A stretch of 64,000 nucleotides of DNA. Origin: Luzula sylvatica. Its lineage: Eukaryota > Streptophyta > Magnoliopsida > Poales > Juncaceae. Made by a program: the position numbers and the translations under genes. Below are positions 1 through 10,505 of this stretch, in pieces. Numbering within the stretch: position 1 is the first letter of the stretch; each line of letters starts with the position of its first letter. The stretch spans positions 38,347,082 to 38,411,081 of the forward strand of contig OX326956.1 in assembly GCA_946800325.1 (NCBI GenBank), in the 5' to 3' direction. A model generated the notes under the pieces. It did not search any database, was not told the origin of the DNA, and was given only the letters and a program-made list of their open reading frames with translations.

Positions 1-281
1 CAAGTGCATGTGCCACACTTCCGAACATCTTGAAATGTGACACTGTCGGCTTTTGACTGCTCCAAGCTTCTTGAGGTGTTTTCTCGCCTAATTTTGCATG
101 AGGACATCAATTTTGTACATACACTGCACATTGTACCTACTCGGCCCAAAATTCTTTTGGCACTCCTTTGGTCTTCAACATCGACCGAACCATGTCGAGA
201 ATGGTCCGGTTCTTCATCTCGGCCACACCATTTTGCTGAGTCGAGTACGGCATGTACTCACCGCCTCTATCTGACCGCAAA
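1..281 (-). pseudogene. Ty1/copia integrase fragment, broken
   Basis: Read on the minus strand this stretch encodes the C-terminal half of a copia integrase core: an RSDRGGEY block, then QQNGVAE-KNRTILDMVRSM, then PKEFWAE and the KTPQEAW / FGSVAHA region. It is dead: there are in-frame stops after PKEFWAE and again after VYVQN, and roughly 20 residues normally found between GGEY and the QQNGVAE motif are missing. The fragment runs off the left edge of the window. At its other end it is fused directly to a primer-binding site and LTR (282-659), so everything from gag to the integrase N-terminus has been deleted. Confidence 0.85.
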
Positions 282-293
282 GCTCTCATACCA
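282..293 (-). other. copia primer-binding site (degenerate)
   Basis: On the minus strand the sequence is TGGTATGAGAGC, one base away from TGGTATCAGAGC, the standard plant copia site complementary to the 3' end of initiator Met-tRNA. It lies three bases inside the proposed LTR end and is followed at once by integrase coding sequence, which marks a large internal deletion. Confidence 0.7.
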
Positions 294-296
294 ATT

Positions 297-659
297 TGTT
301 GGTATTACGGTATTCAAACATGGATTCAAATATGAATTTCTAATAGAATTTCTAATAAACAAAACTCTCTAATTCTAATAAGCTCTTACGAGTTTTTCTC
401 TTTTGTATTTTCTGAATTGATATTTTATATATAATTGCTAAACATCCAAGACATATTTATAAACTCTCTAAACCTAGACTCCAAGGTATTACAAAACTTG
501 CCTTAACATTATTTTCTAAATTATTTTTTTTATAATAAAACTTGTTCTAAAATTATTTCCTAAATTACTTGCCTTAGAACAAGTTCCCCTAAAACTATTT
601 GGGCTAATTAAACTTAATAATTATTAATTTCGGACTTGGACTTATCAACAATATTGACA
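297..659 (-). mobile_element. copia LTR, minus orientation
   Basis: In plus coordinates it begins TGTTGGTATT and ends AATATTGACA, giving TG...CA ends with imperfect short terminal inverted repeats (TGTTGGTATT versus TGTCAATATT). A TATAAATA box reads on the minus strand at 454-461, and a primer-binding site abuts the inner end. The outer boundary (659) is inferred from the CA dinucleotide and the inverted repeat; the partner LTR lies outside the window, so no target duplication can be tested. Confidence 0.6.
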
Positions 660-1456
660 ACAAATTTAAACTTGAAATAGTAATCGTAATTTTAGTTTCA
701 ATTTGTTTCAAATCTAAATGAAATTTTCTCTATGTAATAATTATTTTTCATATCAGTATCACTATCCAAAAAATTGAACCTGATCGCGTATTGCCCGATA
801 TGATGCCAATGTTTGGGTTCTTGTAAAATTGTAATTATAGATGTAGCAAGAAGTTACATCAGATTTTTGTTGCATTTACCTAATCAAGACCAGTTTTCGT
901 TCTGATGGAACGATACACCACATCTTGCATGAATGACTCGTATTCATAGAAAAACCTTTTAAAGCTGGCCTGCAATTTGAAAACATCATTTTGGATTTGA
1001 TTCTGAGAATATTTTCTATTAAATTTTCAATTTTGTAATTTTAGAAAGATAAATAACTCCAAACAATAGTTGGACTATGACAATCAGTTATTATAATTAA
1101 TAATTACTTCTATTAGTACCTTATCCAAGAAGTACTTGTAACTAATTTTGTCATTCCGTGTTTTGTAATTAGCTCCAAAATTATATTTTCTGGACGTTCT
1201 CCTTGAGGTGTCAGTATCTCAGCTTCAAACTGAATAAAATCTCATAAAAAATAAATTAGAAATTTCACAAAGAGTAAGTTAGTAGTCTCAAATAGAGTAA
1301 TTACAATATTATCACAATTGCACAATTTTACTACTTTATTTGTTCGTTAATATCTAATGAATTACAAATTTAATAATGAAACCAACGGGATTTCATAAGC
1401 CCCCGCCAAGAAATTTTCTATCAATTTTTATTATGATCACTAACTTGTTCTTGTGT
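660..1456. other. AT-rich intergenic sequence
   Basis: No open frame, RNA gene or recognisable repeat seen. The sequence is AT-rich with scattered short runs. Confidence 0.5.
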
Positions 1457-1465
1457 TTCAAATCA

Positions 1466-1709
1466 GGAAAATTTTACTGTTTAGACCAAATAAGTTTCGT
1501 ATTACCAAAAATATACCAACTAGTTTCAAAATTTGGAAAATAACACTCTCGACCTTTGAAAAGTCGAGAGATTGCTAAACTGCTCGACTTTTGAAAAGTC
1601 GAGCGATTTTATTCCTTAATCACCTGATCGCATGGCACGATTAATTATTTCCCCAAACTGCTCGACCTTTGAAAAGTCGAGCAATTTTGCAATGATTGGT
1701 CCCCCACTC

Positions 1710-1745
<36 letters not shown>

Positions 1746-2208
1746 AAGCCCTCGACCTTTCAAAGGTCGAGCACTTTGTGCTATTTATACCCCCCGTTTG
1801 TACCCGCCGAATTATTCATTATTTAGTTATTACGTACAATTATGTTGATAATTAAGAAATATAATTAAATATTTAGTAAACTTTATTCAAATTTATGAAT
1901 TCGAACAATTATTAATTACGTATTAAGTTAACAACTAACATATATTGGTTATTATTTTAACTAACATATATAATTAAATTTGGTATTTGTTTCCGAATTT
2001 TACCATAACATTATCTATGTTCTAAATTGGTATATTTAATAAAAATAATAACTAGTACATGTTGGTTGTTAACTTAATACATATTTAATAATGATTCGAA
2101 TACTTAAATTTGAATAAATTTTACTGAATATTTAATTATATTTCTTAATTATCAACATGATTGAATGTAATAACTAAATAATGGATAATTCGGCGTGTAC
2201 ACTTTGGA
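1466..2208 (+). repeat. left inverted arm of the foldback element
   Basis: Order: terminal GGAAAATTTTACTG, four 21-bp CTCGAC...GTCGAG hairpins (1548-1568, 1583-1603, 1661-1681, 1751-1771), a CT microsatellite (about 1711-1744), C6, then a copy of the AT-rich core unit from TACCCGCCGAATTATTCATT onward. The whole arm is the reverse complement of 4270-5025, with microsatellite length differences and scattered substitutions. Confidence 0.85.
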
Positions 2209-2288
2209 GGGGTTTAATTTTTTTATATATTTTTCAGCAGTGCCACGTGTCAGATATTAAAAATAAAAAAATTAATTTCCTCCAAAAT

Positions 2289-4270
2289 GTACCCGCCGAA
2301 TTATCCATTATTTAGTTATTACGTTCAATTATGTTGATAATTAAGAAATATAATTAAATATTCAGTAAAATTTATTCAAATTTAAGTATTCGAATCATTA
2401 TTAAATATGTATTAAGTTAACAACCAACATGTACTAGTTATTATTTTTATTAAATATACCAATTTAGAACATAGATAATGTTATGGTAAAATTTGGAAAC
2501 AAATACCAAATTTAATTATATATGTTAGTTAAAATAATAACCAATATATGTTAGTTGTTAACTTAATACGTAATTAATAATTGTTCGAATTCATAAATTT
2601 GAATAAATTTTACTGAATATTTAATTATATATCATAATTATCAATATAATTGAACGTAATAACAAAATAATGGAGAATTCGTCGTGTACACTTTGGAGGG
2701 GTTTAATTTTTTTATATATTTTTTCAACAGTGCCACGTGTGTGTCTGATATTAAAAATAAAAAAAATTAATTTCCTCCAAAAATATACCCGCCGAATTAT
2801 CCATTATTTAGTTATTACGTTCAATTATGTTGATAATTAAGAAATATAATTAAATATTCAGTAAAATTTATTCAAATTTAAGTATTCGAATCATTATTAA
2901 ATATGTATTAAGTTAACAACCAACATGTACTAGTTATTATTTTTTATTAAATATACCAATTTAGAACATAGATAATGTTATGGTAAAATTCGGAAACAAA
3001 TACCAAATTTAATTATATATGTTAGTTAAAATAATAACCAATATATGTTAGTTGTTAACTTAATACGTAATTAATAATTGTTCGAATTCATAAATTTGAA
3101 TAAATTTTACTGAATATTTAATTATATATCTTAATTATAAATATAATTGAACGTAATAACAAAATAACGGAGAATTCGGCGTGTACACTTTGGAGGGGTT
3201 TAATTTTTTTATATATTTTTTCAACAGTGCCACGTGTGTGTCAGATATTAAAAATAAAAAAATTAATTTCCTCCAAAATGTACCCGCCGAATTATCCATT
3301 ATTTACTTATTACGTTCAATTATGTTGATAATTAAGAAATATAATTAAATATTCAGTAAAATTTATTCAAATTTAAGTATTCGAATCATTATTAAATATG
3401 TATTAAGTTAACAACCAACATGTACTAGTTATTATTTTTATTAAATATACCAATTTAGAACATAGATAATGTTATGGTAAAATTCGGAAACAAATACCAA
3501 ATTTAATTATATATGTTAGTTAAAATAATAACCAATATATGTTAGTTGTTAACTTAATACGTAATTAATAATTGTTCGAATTCATAAATTTGAATAAATT
3601 TTACTGAATATTTAATTATATATCTTAATTATCAATATAATTGAACGTAATAACAAAATAATGGAGAATTCGGCGTGTACACTTTGGAGGGGTTTAATTT
3701 TTTTATATATTTTTTCAACAGTGCCACGTGTGTGTCAGATATTAAAAATAAAAAAAATTAATTTCCTCCAAAATGTACCCGCCGAATTAACCATTATTTA
3801 GTTATTACGTTCAATTATGTTGATAATTAAGAAATATAATTAAATATTCAGTAAAATTTATTCAAATTTAAGTATTCGAATCATTATTAAATATGTATTA
3901 AGTTAACAACCAACATGTACTAGTTATTATTTTTTATTAAATATACCAATTTAGAACATAGATAATGTTATGGTAAAATTCGGAAACAAATACCAAATTT
4001 AATTATATATGTTAGTTAAAATAATAACCAATATATGTTAGTTGTTAACTTAATACGTAATTAATAATTGTTCGAATTCATAAATTTGAATAAATTTTAC
4101 TGAATATTTAATTATATATCTTAATTATCAATATAATTGAACGTAATAACAAAATAATGGAGAATTCGGCGTGTACACTTTGGAGGGGTTTAATTTTTTT
4201 ATATATTTTTTCAACAGTGCCACGTGTGTGTCAGATATTAAAAATAAAAAAATTAATTTCCTCCAAAATG
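2289..4270 (+). repeat. four tandem ~495-bp units
   Basis: Units start with (G)TACCCGCCGAATTA at about 2289, 2785, 3281, 3777 and 4271 (the last belongs to the right arm), a period of 494-496 bp with very high identity by eye. Each unit is itself a near-palindrome: it opens with GTACCCGCCGAATTATCC and closes with the inverse GGAGAATTCGGCGTGTAC, and the ~85-bp linker between units is also an inverted repeat around a CACGTG core. All units share one orientation, opposite to that of the copy in the left arm. Confidence 0.85.
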
Positions 4271-4748
4271 TACCCGCCGAATTATCCATTATTTAGTTAT
4301 TACGTTCAATTATGTTGATAATTAAGAAATATAATTAAATATTCAGTAAAATTTATTCAAATTTAAGTATTCGAATCATTATTAAATATGTATTAAGTTA
4401 ACAACCAACATGTACTAGTTATTATTTTTATTAAATATACCAATTTAGAACATAGATAATGTTATGGTAAAATTCGGAAACAAATACCAAATTTAATTAT
4501 ATATGTTAGTTAAAATAATAACCAATATATGTTGGTTGTTAACTTAATACTTAATTAATAATTGTTCGAATTCATAAATTTGAATAAATTTTACTGAATA
4601 TTTAATTATATTTCTTAATTATCAACATAATTGAACGTAATAACTAAATAATGGATAATTCGGCGGGTACAAACGGGGGGGGGGGGGGGGGGGGGGGGGA
4701 GGGGTTTAAATAGCACAAAGGGCTCGACCTTTGAAAGGTCGAGGGCTT

Positions 4749-4790
<42 letters not shown>

Positions 4791-5025
4791 ACCAATCATT
4801 GCAAAATTGCTCGACTTTTCAAAGGTCGAGCAGTTTGGGGAAATAATTAATCCTGCCATGCGATCAGGTGATTAAGGAATAAAAGCACTCGACTTTTGAA
4901 AAGCCGAGCAGTTTAGCAATCTCTCGACTTTTCAAAGGTCGAGAGTGTTATTTCTCAAATTTTGAAACTAGTTGGTCTATTTTTGGTAATACGAAACTTA
5001 TTTGGTCTAAACAGTAAAATTTCCC
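4270..5025 (-). repeat. right inverted arm of the foldback element
   Basis: Reverse complement of the left arm. It holds a core unit, a poly-G run (4675-4699, only C6 at the matching place on the left), a GA microsatellite (about 4750-4787) and the four mirrored 21-bp hairpins (4723-4743, 4810-4830, 4888-4908, 4923-4943). Confidence 0.85.
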
Positions 5026-5034
5026 TTAAAATCA

Positions 5035-5925
5035 CACCCTAGTTCCTTAAATTTTTTTTATTTTAATAACAATCACAAATTGAAAATAATTTTTTTTTAA
5101 AAATAAATGGAGACGGTTCTTTGGGCTGCATCAATAGTCAATGATACTTGACCTCACAAAGTCTCACAATATATATATTTTTAGTCAATGAAATCATAAA
5201 TTGGTTGGTTAATTGTTTGACACAAAAATCATATTTGTGGGAAGTTGTAGATTCAAATCTCATTGACATTAATGAATGAAACACAAACGGAATTTCTTCA
5301 TTTGTTCCCAATTTTATTTTTCAAAAAGAAACATATGAATTTTATGTCATACACTTAAGCAACTGAGTTATGTGAAATAAATTTTTTATTAGTGAAAGGA
5401 TCGATATTGTTATTTGGGTTGGGACTGTTTTGTTCGTAACAATACAAAGTAGAATTTTCAGGTATGATTCCTAAACTGACTTTGAAAAAGAAAATGGATA
5501 TAAAAAATAAGTTTTTGATACTATGTTATGATAAATCGTTTTCTTATTTGTTTTCTCTTTGGGGCAAATACGGTGACGGCACAAAAATATTTAAAAAATT
5601 TCAATTCAAAACACGACGATTGCACAAAAATATTTAAAATATTTCAATTCAAAGCACCTCAGACAAATGTGTGTATGTAAAGTAGCATTTTGTAATTGTG
5701 GTGATACAAGTCTTTTCTTGCAGTGGTGGATCTTGATAGTTTTTTGGGACCAAATAAAATATATTTATTGAAATTATGCTATAATTTTTTTTGGAAAGTC
5801 CAATAGTAAAATGTATATGATTATACAGATTAATTGTACTGAATCAATAGCTACATACAATTATACTGAATTAGTAGCTACAAACATTATTCAGCGAAAA
5901 TCTTGAAAAATCATGTCCGAATTTG
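5035..5925. other. AT-rich intergenic sequence
   Basis: No gene seen. One pair of short direct repeats (ATTTAAAA-ATTTCAATTCAAA) occurs near 5590 and 5630. A CAGTGGTGGATCTTGATAG segment at about 5722 resembles hAT MITE ends, but I found no partner end. Confidence 0.4.
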
Positions 5926-5930
5926 ATTTG

Positions 5931-5931
<1 letters not shown>

Positions 5932-5961
<30 letters not shown>
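5932..5961. repeat. (TA)n microsatellite
   Basis: About 15 TA units in a row. Overlapping open frames with Tyr-Ile runs are products of this repeat. Confidence 0.95.
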
Positions 5962-5969
<8 letters not shown>

Positions 5970-6149
5970 GATAGAGAGAATTATTGTTGGGCCAAATGCT
6001 ATGGCTATGTTCTTCCAGAGAGTAATAAACGACTCATTATACACTACACGACGAATGTTCCAAAGAGAAAGCGAAACAAATCAAGGGGGAGAACGAGTTG
6101 AAGATCATATCTTAAATAACATTCTTCTCCAGTCTGATTTGCTCTCAGA

Positions 6150-6648
6150 TTGATGATTTCCAGCAGTACAAATCTCGTTTTTCAAGGGATATTAGAGTTG
6201 AGAAAGGTGATACTCCTCTGATTAGATCTTCTATTAGCTTCGTGCTGGTTGTTTTGAGAGTAAATCGGTTGAGATAGCCGGTTTTCATGGTGGATCTAGC
6301 AGGTTCAAAGAGGAGAAGTGAGAGGTACCGCTTAAGGGTATGTTTTGGAGGAGAAAGGAAATTCTGAGCGGCGAGTTTGACCTAATATTTCTAGTTAGGT
6401 CTTTCATGAAAGATTTCAGTTTCCTGGTTTTATCAATCCATCATTTGTAATATGGGAAATGAATTCCAGACTATATATATATATATGTTAATTAGGTTAT
6501 GTAATTGTTGAGGATGATATTAGGAGTATAAATCATATTGATGTTAGGGTAAATATCATCCTCAAATAGTATGTAATTAACTTTAATTAATATAATCAAT
6601 AGAAGTAGGATGCAAGAGCCTACTTTATTTTTCTTCAACAAAAAATTT
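6150..6648 (+). mobile_element. 5'-truncated LINE, 3' end fragment
   Basis: The last 50 bases (ATAGAAGTAGGATGCAAGAGCCTACTTTATTTTTCTTC followed by A-rich sequence) match the 3' terminus of the full-length LINE at 39.13-39.17 kb. Upstream sequence lacks clear similarity, so the 5' limit given is only a guess. The frame just before it (ending at 6153) has no recognised domain and could be LINE or host sequence. Confidence 0.5.
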
Positions 6649-6659
6649 GTAGGGTCATT

Positions 6660-8860
6660 CGACTATGTACATAGTATATAGTGATGATAGAAGTATTCTT
6701 ACAATTTCATGTGGTATTTTGGCCTTTAATATTAAATACAGCGTTAAGTAAATACGTGATAAATAAAATAAATTAATCTGATTGATCGTAAGTATATGTA
6801 TGAAATGAGTATTTGTTAAACGAATATAGTACCTGAATCCGGTTCAACACATAATTTTTTCAAATTTTGCACGTATTATTATTTTATTTGTTTGATTTAT
6901 TATTAATTGTCAATACATCAATTGATGCGAAAGAATTAGACGAGACGAGTATATTTTTCCTAATGAGAGACTTGTTGTCGTGTGATGATACAAATTTCAT
7001 CTATGAACATTTACTTAATGTCAAAAAATAATATGACATAAAAATATTGTGATTTATATCGATATGTGATATGTTTTGAAGTACCAATAATTTACTTACA
7101 AGGGGAGAAAAAAATGACATAATGGATGGATTAGGGAATTATCTCTCAGTAACACTTGCAACAAAATCAATCATTATAAATTAAAATGCATATGTTTTAC
7201 CTATTTTGTTGTCATTTAGTAATGTAAATATTTTTATCGATAATGAGCAAGTATTTGTGAATAAACTCATCACCACAAATAGTTTTTTTTATCTTTTTTT
7301 GGTTGTTGATTTTGTTGTAAGAATTCGTAAAAGAAAAATTCCGGGTCATATTTTCTTTTGAAAATCTCACGAACATTCTTGTTACTATTATATTTTTGCA
7401 AGACTACGAACTTTTATATTTGCGGTATATTTTTGTCAAAATTATTAGTATTTTTTGTGCTAACAAGAATTGTCACAATTTCTAAACTTATCAGTGGAAA
7501 ATACAGAAGTTGTCACTTATACAATTGCGACACTTCTATTAGTGATATACCTTGACGGTCAAAAAATTTGTCATTATAACTATTTGCAGGGACGGATCTT
7601 GACTATTAAATAAAAAATAACTTTCGGGATAACCCTATAATTTTTTTTTGCTTAAGGGCATACAAATTTAAGCGGTTTTAATAGTAAAATTTATTGACCC
7701 ACTACACATATACACTGTTTTTCTTGTGGTGAATTGCTTCAAATTCTTGTTGTACTTGTAGATCTATTGAAGTTATATCAAGATTTTTTTTTAATAGAAA
7801 CATTTTCAGAAGAACAAATTGATTGTACCTTTTGTGTTGTGCAGCTTGGAAGGTCATAGCGTCGAACATCCTTGTCAAAACAATTCCTATTAGTGTCATC
7901 TGTTGATATACCAAGATGTAACAACAATCAATTCATATTGTTATGATTTGAATCAATCCTTCTATTTTAAGGCAAAATAGAGGCTTAAATTGAGATGTAA
8001 TTTTAAGTTTTAACCCAGGACTGGTCCCAACATACCGGGATCCTAATTCGAGTTTCTACTCGTTGTCCTAATTTTTCTTTCGAGTTCCCCGCTATCCTGA
8101 TATAAAGGCCACAATACCATACCAAATACGTATTTAAGTGCATACCTATATAAAGGCTCGTAAGGACTAGAGCAGTTTCACGGTGCTCAAAATAATCAAA
8201 TAACCATGGAAGAACACTTTCGCCATCCCCGACATGCCCATGCTTAGACAAAGCCACAAAAACTTTATACTGGTTTGCCATCGCGCAACCTCGTATCAAA
8301 TTTTATTCACTCGTTTGTTGCTAGAAGCAATTGGTCTCTTCAATGCAGCCTCTCAGCTTGTTGAGTTTTTTTTTTTGTGGAAAATGGCAAATATATAGAT
8401 CAACGATGGATTTAGATCCAGAAAACCAAACAATTTTTTTAATAGTTAAGAAAATAGAACAACATAAATTAAGAAAAGGGTTGTGCTCACGATTTTCAAA
8501 ATCATATCATATACTTCTTTACTTTGGAAGTCACAAAATGAAATGTTGACTAGATCAAATTGATCCTAAATTATCTTGTGCTCAGTGACCACATCATCAA
8601 ATACAACGTGCAGGAACATGCTTTGATCCAAACTGTGCATCATTATGGGATCCAACAAACTATATTGTAGTTGGAAACAATAATTTAAACAGTCGCACAA
8701 AATTAAATAGTAAACGTCTTAAATATTTCTCATAACAAATATAAAAATGTGTCCCTGCACGTTACTCTCATTTTTTTTTTTCTCAAACACGACATATTAA
8801 CAAAATAAAGTATGCATTATCTTGTAAATTCTTAATACAACTATATTAAGAATTGAAGTG
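6660..8860. other. intergenic, weak open frames only
   Basis: AT-rich. Frames of 65-98 codons occur (7358-7555 +, 7702-7914 -, 8003-8299 -, 8331-8549 +) but show no known motif, no plant-like codon bias and no clear start context. I do not call any of them a gene. Confidence 0.4.
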
Positions 8861-8869
8861 TAGTCTAAC

Positions 8870-10270
8870 ACTTTAAAAAAAATCAATTCTCATATTTTTT
8901 TTTAAATGTTAAAATTGAAGTGTAACACGACGAAAATGTTTTATTTCCATATTGTCCTCAAAATATTGCGTAATAGAAGACTAACACCCACAAGTTTTTA
9001 TTTTTCAAAAAATTCTTAAAAATGCTAAAAGTGAATTATAACACCTTCAAAAAAAAATCAATTATCATATTTTCTTAAAGATGGTAAAATTGAAATGTAA
9101 TATTATATACGAGCAAAATGCTTCATTTTTATGTTATCCTAAAAATACTCTGTAATAGAATACTAACACACACAAATTTCTATTTTTACAAAAAATTCTT
9201 AGAAATGCAAAAATGAAGTCTAACACCTTGAAAAAAAAGTCAATTATCATGTTTTCTTTAATAATGTTAAAACTGAAGTGTAACAGGAGCAAAATGCTTT
9301 ATTTTCATGTCGTCCTCAAAATACTTCGTAATAGAAGACTAACACACACAAATTTTTATTTTTTCAAGAATTTCTTAAAAATGCAAAAATGAAGTCTAAC
9401 ACCTTCAAATTAAGTCAAGTACCATATTTTCTTAAAAATGTTTAAATTGAGGTGTAACATGAGCAAAATGCTTAATGTTCATGATGTCCTCAAATACTCC
9501 GTAATAGAAGACTAACACACACAAATTTCTATTTTTTCAAAAATTTCTTAAAAATCCAAAAATGAAGTCCAACACCTTAAAAATTAGTCAACTATCATAT
9601 TTTATTAAAAATGTTAAAATTGAAGTGTAACACGAGCAAAATAATTTATTTTCATGTTTTCCTCAATTTACTTCGTAATAGAAGACTAACACACACAAAT
9701 ATCTATTTTTTTTAAAAATTCCTAAAAATGCAAAAACTGAAGTATAACACCTTAAAAAAAAGTTAATTATCATTTTTTAAGTGTAACACGAGCAAAATGC
9801 TTAATTTTGATGTTGTCCTAAAAAAACTCCGTAATAGAAGACTAACACACACAAATTCCAGTTTTTCAAAAATTTCATAAAAATGCAAAAATAAAGTCTA
9901 ACACCTTAAAAAAATCAATTATCATATTATCTTAAAATTGTTAAAATTGAAGTGTAACATGAGCAAAATATTTAATGTTCATGTTGTCCTAAAAAGACTC
10001 CGTAATTGAAGACTAACACACACAAATTTCTATTTTTTCAAAAAATTCTTAAAAATGAAAAATGAAGTCTAACACCATTAAAAAAGTGAATTATCATATT
10101 TTCATAAAAATGTTAAAATCAAAGTGTAACACGAGCAAAATACTTTATTTTTTCATATTTTCGTCAAAATACTTTGTTATAGAAGACTAACACACACAAA
10201 TTTTTATTTTTTTCAAAAAAAATTTAAAAATGCTAAAACTGAAGTGTAACACGAGCAAAATACATAATTT
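8870..10270. repeat. diverged ~175-bp tandem array, left part
   Basis: The marker TAATAGAAGACTAACACACA recurs near 8971, 9153, 9329, 9502, 9676, 9832, 10003 and 10178, spacing 156-182 bp. Each unit also carries AAATGAAGTCTAACACC, TCAATTATCATATTTTC and GAAGTGTAACACGAGCAAAA. Units differ by many substitutions and small indels, so the array is old. The nucleosome-like period resembles plant satellites, but only about eight units are here. Confidence 0.85.
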
Positions 10271-10284
10271 TCTTACAAATTTTC

Positions 10285-10505
10285 GTCAATATGATTAATA
10301 TGTCGTCCACATAAAGAACAAGAAACACTACGCGGCTCTTACTAACATTCTTATATACACAAGGTTCTTCTTCGTTCTTGATAAAATCATACTCGCTTAT
10401 GACTTCATCAAAACGAATATTCCAACTCCGAGAAGCTTGTTTCATACCATAAATGGACCTTTGAAGCTTGCATACTTTCTTAGGATTCTTTGGATCGATA
10501 ATGTA
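10285..10505 (-). pseudogene. copia reverse transcriptase fragment
   Basis: The minus-strand reading gives the RT core: KVCKLQRSIYG-like sequence, KQASRSWNIRFDEVISEY, EEPCVYKN, then VVFLVLYVDDILI with the catalytic YVDD. It is closely similar to the copia elements at 50 kb and 61 kb. It breaks off after LYVDDILII into unrelated sequence on one side and at about 10505 on the other, so it is a ~220-bp captured or deletion-trimmed piece lying at the edge of the satellite array. Confidence 0.85.

Larger units (their letters stand above)
1466..5025. mobile_element. foldback Mutator-like element with tandem core
   Basis: The element starts GGAAAATTTTACTG and ends in the complement of GGGAAATTTTACTG. 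It is flanked by TTCAAATCA (1457-1465) and TTAAAATCA (5026-5034), a 9-bp duplication with one mismatch. A 9-bp duplication plus long inverted arms is the hallmark of Mutator-like elements. The arms (about 745 bp each) match end to end; between them lie four head-to-tail ~495-bp units. There is no transposase, so it would depend on another element. The only open frames are artefacts of the CT/GA microsatellites. Transcription through it would give a very long hairpin RNA. Confidence 0.8.

Noticed and set aside
1632..1826. Open frame with a Ser-Leu run, mirrored at 4644-4859
   Set aside because: It is the CT/GA microsatellite and hairpins of the foldback arms read in frame; the mirrored copy exists because the arms are inverted repeats.
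5913..6153. Two frames with Tyr-Ile runs
   Set aside because: They start in a TA microsatellite and have no known domain after it.
8003..8299. 98-codon minus-strand frame as a gene
   Set aside because: Longest frame of the 6.7-8.9-kb region, but no signal, domain or splice partner could be seen.
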